Virus record (IMG/VR): IMGVR_UViG_3300022723_000068
Coordinates: 1 to 60,896 of that record
From: a virus
Length of the DNA stretch: 60,896 nucleotides
Reading direction: 5' to 3' (one strand)
Part shown: piece after piece, positions 55,284-60,896 of the stretch
Layout: the number at the start of each line of letters is the position of its first letter
Position numbering within the stretch: position 1 is the stretch's first letter
Made by a program: the position numbers and the translations under genes
Notes under the pieces: generated by a model
Told to the model about the DNA's origin: nothing
Databases searched by the model: none
The model's input: the letters and a program-made list of their open reading frames with translations, nothing else

Positions 55284-56815
55284 ATCCAATCCCTCGTGTC
55301 GTCCCCCGTCACCTGCTCAGAGATCCGCATCTTGCGTCTCAAGTTGGCGATGATCGCCTTGTCGACCGGCCCTCCGATGAGATCGATGTACAGCGCGTCG
55401 TGCTTGAGCCCCGCCCTGTGCACGCGGTCCTCGGACTGCACACGGTCGACGTAGTTGAATGAATTGTTGTAGTAGTAGGAGGCCTCGGCCTCCGTGTAGG
55501 TGTGCCCCTTGGACATGGCCGCTTGGTTGGCGACGATCCACTGGACCTTGCGGTCGTTCTTGAAGCGGTGCTTGTTCTCCGCCTTTTGGTCGGACGAGAT
55601 CGTGCCGTCGTAGCGCACTGCGCTCTTACCGAGAGCTCGACAGATCAGATCGACGTCCATGATGAAGTTGGTCCATACAATCGCCTTGCCAGACTGCCGA
55701 GACGCCTCCTCCACCATGAGATCGAGCCTCGGGTTGGTCTTGCCCAGAAGAGAGACAGGTTCGCCGTCGTCTGTGGGGACATAGCCCGACAGGATCTGCC
55801 GGCATCTCAGCAATTGGACGATCGGCAAGGCCGCCGTCACGAGACCGCCGTCCTCTAAGAAGGTCATGCACTCCTCTTCGATCTCTTGATAGGCCTTCCG
55901 TTGCTGCGGGTTCATCTCGAAGTATCGCTTGCTGAAGAGCTTCGGCGGGAGATCGAGTACGTCTTTCTTGAGTACTCTCGAGCGATGCGGTTCGAGGATT
56001 TCACGAAGCTCGTCCAGCCTTCGAAAGCCAACCAGGTCGCCCAGATCCCAGGCCGGCCCCTCTTCAGACGTCTTCCCTCCCTTGCGCTTGCCAACTCGCC
56101 ACACACCGAAGTGCACCTTGAACTCGGTCAAAGTCCCGAAGCCGTTCTTCTTCCAGAACCCTGGATCTAGAAACTGCATCTGCTTATAGACGTCGAACGG
56201 CCCCGTCGCGATCGGCGTGCCGTTCAGTATTCTCGTGTACGCGGCGTAGACGCCCGAGGGCACGATCGACTTAGTGACGGTCGCCCCCGGTGACTTAATG
56301 GCGATCGACTCGTCGAGAACATAGAGGACGCGACGGAACTTGAGAATTCGCTTCATGTAGTTCTTGCCGCCCATCCACTTGTGCGTGCCAGAATTACGCC
56401 CCGTCTTCACCGGACCCGTCATGAACGCGTCGTAGGACATCGTCAGCCACAGAAGCTTGTCTGTGGCCTTGAGAGCCCGCATCGCGCGACGTTCGTGCTC
56501 GAGATTCTGGTGCTTGCTCGAGTCGTACATGAAGCGGATGGAGCTCTCTTGGATCGACTCCGGTATGTGGATCGGGATCTCGTCGTCGTTCCAGTTGCGA
56601 TGCACGCCGTTGGGCGCGACCACGACCACGCAGTCTATGAGCCCCCGACACCACAACCAGGCCGCCGTGTCGATGATGAGCTTCGTCTTCCCCGTGCCCT
56701 GCTCCCACCATACGGCGTATGCCGGGCGCTCACGGGTCTTCTCCCACACCTCCGCCTGGTGGGCGAAGGGCGGGAGTCTAAAGTCGAATTCGTCGGATGT
56801 GATTATCTGCGCCAT
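55280..56815 (-). CDS. SNF2-like DNA helicase/translocase
   Basis: A 511-aa ATPase: PPFAHQAEVWEKTRERPAYAVWWEQGTGKTKLII (Walker A near 43), CVVVVAPNGVHRNW (motif Ia), VLYVLDESIAIKSP (motif II, DES), RILNGTPIATGP (motif III), and in the second lobe GKAIVWTNF, SDQKAENKHRFK, and YYNNSFNYVDRVQSEDRVHRAGLKHDALYIDL (motifs V-VI). Like many phage SNF2 enzymes it probably moves proteins on DNA or aids replication and recombination. Starts the large DNA metabolism operon after the 57372 gene. Confidence 0.88.
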   Translation of the reverse strand: MAQIITSDEFDFRLPPFAHQAEVWEKTRERPAYAVWWEQGTGKTKLIIDTAAWLWCRGLIDCVVVVAPNGVHRNWNDDEIPIHIPESIQESSIRFMYDSSKHQNLEHERRAMRALKATDKLLWLTMSYDAFMTGPVKTGRNSGTHKWMGGKNYMKRILKFRRVLYVLDESIAIKSPGATVTKSIVPSGVYAAYTRILNGTPIATGPFDVYKQMQFLDPGFWKKNGFGTLTEFKVHFGVWRVGKRKGGKTSEEGPAWDLGDLVGFRRLDELREILEPHRSRVLKKDVLDLPPKLFSKRYFEMNPQQRKAYQEIEEECMTFLEDGGLVTAALPIVQLLRCRQILSGYVPTDDGEPVSLLGKTNPRLDLMVEEASRQSGKAIVWTNFIMDVDLICRALGKSAVRYDGTISSDQKAENKHRFKNDRKVQWIVANQAAMSKGHTYTEAEASYYYNNSFNYVDRVQSEDRVHRAGLKHDALYIDLIGGPVDKAIIANLRRKMRISEQVTGDDTRDWI

Positions 56816-57372
56816 CCCTTCTCCGTCCAGTCCATCACGATCTTGAGCATCTCTTTCTTCGGGATCGCGAACTCGTAGGTGTCGTCGTATACCTCAACCA
56901 ACACAGCGGCCTCGTTCTCTGTAGCCGTAGCCGCATTCGCAGAGTGGGTTGATTCGACAGACGGCGCCACCGTCTCTTGAGCAGCGCGTGGCGGCAGTGA
57001 AGATCTCCTGCCTACTCTCTTCGGACTCTCCCGCTCGTGCTCGTCCGGTATCTTGATGATGAGACGCGAACCCTCGACCTGATAGACCGTGTTGGTCATG
57101 CGAAAGTGTTGCCCGATGCGGGTCACTCCCATAATAACGAGACCGCGACAGGCCAGGTTGATGCGGGACGTGCCCGGACTGCTGAAATGTCTGCTCCACG
57201 TCGTCATCTCTGTGGGTATCGTGTCGATGACGAGATGCGACTGGTCCTTTAGATGGCAATGAGCGATCGTCGCCGGGAACTTGACGCTTTTGGGGATTGT
57301 CAATCGCAGAGCGTCGTTCGACTGGTTGTAAGCTATGCGGATAAATTTTTCATAGTCTCTTTGATTACTCAT
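56803..57372 (-). CDS. Hypothetical first gene of the DNA operon
   Basis: A 189-aa protein starting at ATG 57372 behind AAAAGGAGATA. Residues 5-110 are a mixed domain: YEKFIRIAYNQSNDALRLTIPKSVKFPATIAHCHLKDQSHLVIDTIPTEMTTW, RINLACRGLVIMGVTRIGQHFRM. A disordered, Ser/Arg/Pro-rich linker (120-160) leads to LVEVYDDTYEFAIPKKEMLKIVMDWTEK. It has its own strong promoter and overlaps the SNF2 gene by 13 bases. Could be a regulator; not recognised. Confidence 0.6.
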   Translation of the reverse strand: MSNQRDYEKFIRIAYNQSNDALRLTIPKSVKFPATIAHCHLKDQSHLVIDTIPTEMTTWSRHFSSPGTSRINLACRGLVIMGVTRIGQHFRMTNTVYQVEGSRLIIKIPDEHERESPKRVGRRSSLPPRAAQETVAPSVESTHSANAATATENEAAVLVEVYDDTYEFAIPKKEMLKIVMDWTEKGWRR

Positions 57373-57416
57373 GTAGGTATCTCCTTTTCTATGCGCCGAC
57401 ACACGCCAGCAATGTG

Positions 57417-57444
57417 ATTATACCACAGTTTCTTCTTTTGTATA
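57417..57444 (-). promoter_or_regulatory. Strong sigma70-like promoter of DNA metabolism operon
   Basis: On the minus strand TATACA, 16 bases, TATAAT. The -10 box is consensus. A TTGACA is present 11 bases further upstream. It lies 45 bases before the start of the 56803-57372 gene, and a short weak hairpin GCTGG / TCGGC lies in the leader. Confidence 0.75.
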
Positions 57445-57489
57445 TAACTTGTCAACGAGGTCGAAATATAGACAGAGCGTCGTTTCTAT

Positions 57490-57627
57490 TCACGCAAGAG
57501 CACTGCATCTGACCGCCTCGCTCAACACAGTACACATCGCCTCGTCCTCGAGCTCCTCCAGGCTCGGGGCGCAGCTAGCTATGAAGACCGACGCGATGAT
57601 CCAGCCAGCCGAAGAGAAACTTCTCAT
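57490..57627 (-). CDS. Small lipoprotein, o-spanin-like, embedded in endolysin end
   Basis: A 45-aa frame from ATG 57627, behind GAGGAGAGAG, overlapping the last 53 bases of the endolysin gene in another frame. Its sequence MRSFSSAGWIIASVFIASCA has a lipobox-like IASC, so the mature protein (CAPSLEELEDEAMCTVLSE...) could be anchored in the outer membrane. Outer-membrane spanins of phages are often short, lipidated and overlap another lysis gene. No matching inner-membrane spanin is clear; the 59741-60025 product, with its coiled-coil tail, is a weak candidate. Confidence 0.5.
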   Translation of the reverse strand: MRSFSSAGWIIASVFIASCAPSLEELEDEAMCTVLSEAVRCSALA

Positions 57628-58123
57628 CTTTCTCTCTCCTCTCTACGAGAGTGATATAGAACGCCCCCTGGAGACAGTCGAGCGCCTTGAACAGCACGAG
57701 CTCGCCTCGCTTGTTGCGAACTACGCCGTACTGCTCGAGAGCCCCCAACGTACGCCGGCCCATGATCCCGTCGACGACGAGATCGTCGTAGTCCCGACCT
57801 CTTCTGTTGAGACCGTTGAGCGACCGTTGGAGAAACCTGGCGGCTCGTTCGTGACCAACGTTGTAGGCGGTGTCGAACATCTCGGCGGCCACCAGAGGAA
57901 ATATCGCCTCGACGCCGTCGAGAAGCATCTTGTCCCAGAACTCTTCTTTGGCGATCTGCGTAGCCTTATTCTTCGGGAGTCTGCGCATCGAGCCCTCGTA
58001 GCCGTACTGCCTCGCCAGCTGCTCGGTCACACCGTATCTCGTCGCCCCGCCCGAGTCGTGGGGGTCGTCAACGTAGCCGCCCTCGATGTCCGCGACTCTC
58101 CACCAATTCTTCTCGAAACTCAC
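57575..58123 (-). CDS. Endolysin, GH108 N-acetylmuramidase-like
   Basis: A 182-aa muramidase. GTG 58123 overlaps the upstream stop (GTGA). The catalytic Glu14 lies in VADIEGGYVDDPHDSGGATRYGVT, followed by YGYEGSMRRLPKNKATQIAKEEFWDKM, both typical of GH108. The C-terminal half has the PG_binding_3-like pattern VAAEMFDTAYNVGHERAARFLQRSLNGLNRRG..DDLVVDGIMGRRTLGAL. No signal peptide, so a holin is needed. Located in the lysis block. Confidence 0.88.
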   Translation of the reverse strand: MSFEKNWWRVADIEGGYVDDPHDSGGATRYGVTEQLARQYGYEGSMRRLPKNKATQIAKEEFWDKMLLDGVEAIFPLVAAEMFDTAYNVGHERAARFLQRSLNGLNRRGRDYDDLVVDGIMGRRTLGALEQYGVVRNKRGELVLFKALDCLQGAFYITLVERREKDEKFLFGWLDHRVGLHS

Positions 58124-59790
58124 TTGGCTCTCCAGGCGTTGTTCCACATGGTGACGATCGCGCGCTTACCGTTGGTGTACGTCAAGATGTGTGAGTGGGA
58201 ACTCGAACTCGGACCTCTCGCGTAGCTCGGATTCAGCACACACGTGCCGGCGGTGTAGACACCGTCGATGATGCCTGTCTTGTGGGTGTGGCCTGTATTC
58301 GCCTTGCGACCCATCTTGGCGAATGAGGCGGGGCTGCCTCTAGCACCGTCGATTCCGAGATGCCCGTGTATGTCGAACTTGATCCCCTTGAGCACGAGGT
58401 CCTCATCTTCTCTCAGCCACCTGATGTTGTCTCGACAACCGAGCTCCTTGGCCGCCCATTCTAGAATATAAAATCCGTCGTCCTGCTCGGCGATCGCCTC
58501 GTACTTACGCTTCTGCAGCGTCAGAAAGTAGAGAGCGTTGACGTGATCCTTGCGGTAGTCCGCCTCTCTCAGCCAACGCTCGAGAGCGTTGTCGTGATTC
58601 GAGTTGACGATAACAGTCGTGCAGAAGTTTCGGTAACTCTCTGCGTTCAAGAACGCCACCAGATTCTCGACCTCTTGTTGTACGCTCTCACGCCCCTGGA
58701 TGAAGAGCTCGAACATCTTGTGACAGTCTTTTCTGTCGTGGTGGTTGCGTCTTCCAAAGTTGAGCGCGTCGTGCATAAATTGATATCTAGGTCTCAACGT
58801 GTCTATCATGCCGCCCGGAGCCCAGGCGAGATCGCGGACTTCCTCGTCCATCTCGTCTTCATGGACGTCGCCCCAATTGATCGCTAGGCAGTAGTCCCCT
58901 TCTGCCACCTTGCCGCCCTTCGCTCTCACGTTAAGATCATAGATGGTCGATTGCCTGTCCGCGTTGAGCTGGCGAACCCACCAGCCACCCTTGTCGTCGA
59001 CTTCTACCAAGAGACCTCCGTAGCAGTGGTGCTCCTCCGCTTTCTGGCCAGCCTTGCGTTGGATATACGACATCTGCGTGACAGTACCTGTCGTATAGTT
59101 GAACTTCGTATCCTCGTTTTTACCCGATGCGATAGACTCGAGCGCGAGCTTGTTGTGCGGAGCGATCATGGAGCTTCGGCCAGTGTAGGTCTCGAGACCT
59201 GAGAGGGGTCGAACAGCTGTTGGCATGATATTAAGTTCGCCACAGAACAAGAGCCCTGGGGCGAGCTCGACGCGCTCGTCGCATACATAGTCTTCTATGG
59301 TGGGGTCGTACCAGAGCGGATCCGCGATGTTCTGACCGACGGCCGCCGCCTTCTTGGTGTTCTCGTCGTAGCCGGCGCGTCCACCTTTCACAGCTCCTGG
59401 CTTGGCTGGCTGTGTGGAGTAAGAGGAGATATTGTACGTGATCCTGGAGCACAGGATCTCGGCGTCGTAGAACTTGGCGAGCGCCTCGAGATTTTTCAGA
59501 ACCTTGTCGTGCACGAGCGTGTTGTTCTGCGCGCACGTAGCTATATAGCGCTTGACCTTTCCAGGTTTGGGGAGATCCTTGGCCACGGTCTTAATGTGGC
59601 CGGTCTTCGACCCCGCGGCGACCGGCTTCTTAACACCGGCCCTGTCGAGATGCTGATGAATACTCGCGCGACCTACATTGAGCTGTCTGGCGGCCTCGGC
59701 GATGTTGCCGCCGGCGACGTAGTAGGCCTCTACAGCCTCTTCAGTCGTTATCTTTTGATGTTTCGGTAACTTCTTCTTCGAGGTGGTCAT
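58120..59790 (-). CDS. HTH plus metallophosphoesterase protein
   Basis: A 556-aa protein. The N-terminal 60 residues have an HTH (TEEAVEAYYVAGGNIAEAARQLNVGRASIHQHLDRAGV). The catalytic part shows calcineurin-like motifs: LAINWGDVHEDEMDEE (GDxH), TTVIVNSNHDNALERWL (GNHD-like, as NSNHD), DIHGHLG, and TGHTHKTGI (GHTH). T5 A1 and other phage DNA-transfer proteins have this fold. Its place between holin and endolysin is odd. It may act as a phosphodiesterase at infection start. GAGGAGG site. Confidence 0.75.
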   Translation of the reverse strand: MTTSKKKLPKHQKITTEEAVEAYYVAGGNIAEAARQLNVGRASIHQHLDRAGVKKPVAAGSKTGHIKTVAKDLPKPGKVKRYIATCAQNNTLVHDKVLKNLEALAKFYDAEILCSRITYNISSYSTQPAKPGAVKGGRAGYDENTKKAAAVGQNIADPLWYDPTIEDYVCDERVELAPGLLFCGELNIMPTAVRPLSGLETYTGRSSMIAPHNKLALESIASGKNEDTKFNYTTGTVTQMSYIQRKAGQKAEEHHCYGGLLVEVDDKGGWWVRQLNADRQSTIYDLNVRAKGGKVAEGDYCLAINWGDVHEDEMDEEVRDLAWAPGGMIDTLRPRYQFMHDALNFGRRNHHDRKDCHKMFELFIQGRESVQQEVENLVAFLNAESYRNFCTTVIVNSNHDNALERWLREADYRKDHVNALYFLTLQKRKYEAIAEQDDGFYILEWAAKELGCRDNIRWLREDEDLVLKGIKFDIHGHLGIDGARGSPASFAKMGRKANTGHTHKTGIIDGVYTAGTCVLNPSYARGPSSSSHSHILTYTNGKRAIVTMWNNAWRAK

Positions 59791-60025
59791 TCAGATCCTC
59801 CTCCAGGTCGTCGATCTTTTCGCGAAGTTGGGACGTCTTGGCGATGTGGTACACGCCGGCCGTGACTCCGGCGAATATCGCCACCAGCCCCGCGATTATC
59901 GAGATGACGGCGTCGATGTGCGTCAGAGCCACGGTCGCGGATACGCCTGACGTCGCCGCCAAGACGCCCGCGCCATGGTCCGAGATCTGCTCCAGCATGT
60001 GGAGCTTTAGCTTCGTGTCAGGCAC
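59741..60025 (-). CDS. Holin-like / i-spanin-like small membrane protein
   Basis: A 94-aa protein with two hydrophobic stretches (GVLAATSGVSATVALTHIDAVISIIAGLVAIFAGVTAGVYHIA, about 20-62) and a C-terminal coiled coil (LREKIDDLEEDLNDHLEEEV). This is the outline of a class II holin, or with the coiled coil of an inner-membrane spanin. It overlaps the metallophosphoesterase gene by 50 bases. Confidence 0.6.
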   Translation of the reverse strand: MPDTKLKLHMLEQISDHGAGVLAATSGVSATVALTHIDAVISIIAGLVAIFAGVTAGVYHIAKTSQLREKIDDLEEDLNDHLEEEVTETSKDND

Positions 60026-60029
60026 GCTG

Positions 60030-60464
60030 CTAGATTGTCTGCGCCGCTTCGACTACCCAGCGAGCAATCTTCTGCGTCGTGATCTTGAGATCCGCTGGAA
60101 TGAAGTCTTCGCATTCGTTCAGATTGGCTTCGTCGTCGCAGACCAGAGCCTTCAACTGATACTTGACCTCGATGAGAAGCGCCTCTACCAGTAGCGCGTC
60201 GGCCTCATCTAGCTTATCCCATCTGATCTCCGCTCTCACAAACGAGATCAGCGCCTCTACCGTACTCGGGGTGGAATTGTCGACGAACCTCAGAACCTCG
60301 CTCGCGACGTCTTCAACGCGGTCGGCTCTTGCAGGGTCCCCCTTGATCACCTTGAGCGTCGCGTACTTGGTTACAAGTTCGGCTTGCGATTCACGCTCCT
60401 CCACGAACGAGCACCCTGCGCACAGGGTGAGGGCCAGTAAGGCCGCCATAATTGTCTTACGCAT
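60030..60464 (-). CDS. Lipoprotein of the lysis block
   Basis: A 144-aa protein. I chose ATG 60464, the second of two adjacent ATG codons, for its 6-base spacing from AAGGAG. Signal MRKTIMAALLALTLCAGCSF with lipobox CAGC gives a lipoprotein. The mature helical part (EERESQAELVTKYATLKVIKGD...VKYQLKALVCDDEANLNECEDF) resembles phage Rz-type accessory or outer-membrane lysis proteins. Role in lysis inferred from place. Confidence 0.6.
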   Translation of the reverse strand: MRKTIMAALLALTLCAGCSFVEERESQAELVTKYATLKVIKGDPARADRVEDVASEVLRFVDNSTPSTVEALISFVRAEIRWDKLDEADALLVEALLIEVKYQLKALVCDDEANLNECEDFIPADLKITTQKIARWVVEAAQTI

Positions 60465-60837
60465 CATCGTCTCCTTGTGACTTCTTGGACTGGTAGCTGT
60501 AGGCTTTGGTGATCGATTCGGGCAGCTTCGCGTAGACGTAGGGTACAACGGCGTTGATCACCAGCGCCACCATGGCGGCCAGCACGAAGTTGGGGAGCTC
60601 GAACACAGCCTCGTTGATCGTCTGCCACGCCCAACGCGCCAGGACGAAGGTCGAGATCCCGATGAAGGTCGACAACAGCCAGATTACTGCGTCGCGGCGC
60701 TCGGTGGTCCAGGCGGTCGGCAGCAGAGCCTTCGTGCGGTCTGTGACTGTGATCTGCACAGCGACGGACACGGCCGAGGGGATGATCCACGACGCCTCGT
60801 TGAAGAAGTTGGCGATTATCTCAAGTGCTTCCTGCAT
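60457..60837 (-). CDS. Holin-like membrane protein
   Basis: A 126-aa protein with three or four membrane segments: WIIPSAVSVAVQITV, VIWLLSTFIGISTFVLARWAW, LPNFVLAAMVALVINAVVPYVYA. The polar tail (SYQSKKSQGDDDA) is charged, as in class I holins. It is first in the lysis block, begins inside the terminal redundancy and overlaps the lipoprotein gene. Holin by position and topology. Confidence 0.7.
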   Translation of the reverse strand: MQEALEIIANFFNEASWIIPSAVSVAVQITVTDRTKALLPTAWTTERRDAVIWLLSTFIGISTFVLARWAWQTINEAVFELPNFVLAAMVALVINAVVPYVYAKLPESITKAYSYQSKKSQGDDDA

Positions 60838-60896
60838 GGCTGCTTCCCTATGTGTTGGCCGTAAAGTCGGGCGATCTCCACTCCTGAGAATCTACG
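60771..60896. repeat. Right copy of terminal redundancy
   Basis: Same as 1-126 but for G at 60784. Joining the copies gives one continuous circle in which the holin-like gene and the tail-tip gene are 10 bases apart. Confidence 0.95.

Overview
The window is a complete double-stranded DNA tailed-phage genome, assembled as a circle and cut inside a holin-like gene. Bases 1-126 repeat at 60771-60896 with one synonymous mismatch, so the unique length is about 60,770 bp. A long tape measure, a tail-tube protein, a frameshifted tail-assembly chaperone and no sheath indicate a siphovirus. The gene set (DUF4055-type portal, DnaT-like connector, PolA-family polymerase, PrimPol-helicase, ThyA-like enzyme, C5 methyltransferase) resembles the YuA / phiJL001 group of proteobacterial siphophages; this is judged from recalled protein families, not a search. 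A circularly permuted two-piece tmRNA gene points to an alphaproteobacterial host. No integrase, excisionase or clear lysogeny repressor was seen.

Nearly all genes lie on the minus strand, so transcription order runs from high to low coordinates and through the end join. Lysis block (57.5-60.9 kb and the start): holin-like protein, lipoprotein, second small membrane protein, HTH plus metallophosphoesterase protein, GH108 endolysin, and a tiny lipoprotein hidden in the endolysin 3' end. DNA metabolism block (40.8-57.4 kb): SNF2-type helicase, tmRNA, a putative ssDNA-binding protein with an SSB-like tail, Dda-like helicase, UDG-like protein, ThyA-like pyrimidine enzyme, SPFH protein, DNA polymerase, dCMP deaminase, cytosine-C5 methyltransferase, PD-(D/E)XK nuclease, PrimPol-helicase and a sulfotransferase-like protein. 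Early accessory block (27.8-40.6 kb): small genes, two of them units on the plus strand, driven by a recurring promoter / leader hairpin / strong ribosome-site module; it includes an array of tightly overlapping cassettes (32.1-36.1 kb), a DHH phosphoesterase, an ASCH protein, an alanine-rich heptad-repeat protein, a GHKL-like ATPase, peptide deformylase, MazG and a dATP/dGTP-diphosphohydrolase-like protein.

Packaging and virion block (0-27.2 kb): small and large terminase, portal, Mu-F-like head protein, scaffold, major capsid, decoration-like proteins, a foreign-looking pair of signal-peptide/Fn3 proteins, connectors, tail terminator, tail tube, G and GT tail chaperones made by a -1 frameshift, tape measure and tail-tip proteins. 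A non-coding stretch upstream of the small terminase gene carries nine AGGTCGGTCA-type decamers and two terminators.

The most unusual points are the permuted tmRNA with a readable degradation tag, the decamer array, the shared hairpin-plus-motif layout before the capsid and tail-tube genes, the GHKL-like protein whose motifs occur in swapped order, and the cluster of atypical nucleotide and DNA modification enzymes: a ThyA-like enzyme with Asp at the base-specificity position, a C5 methyltransferase with ESV for ENV, and a sulfotransferase-like fold.
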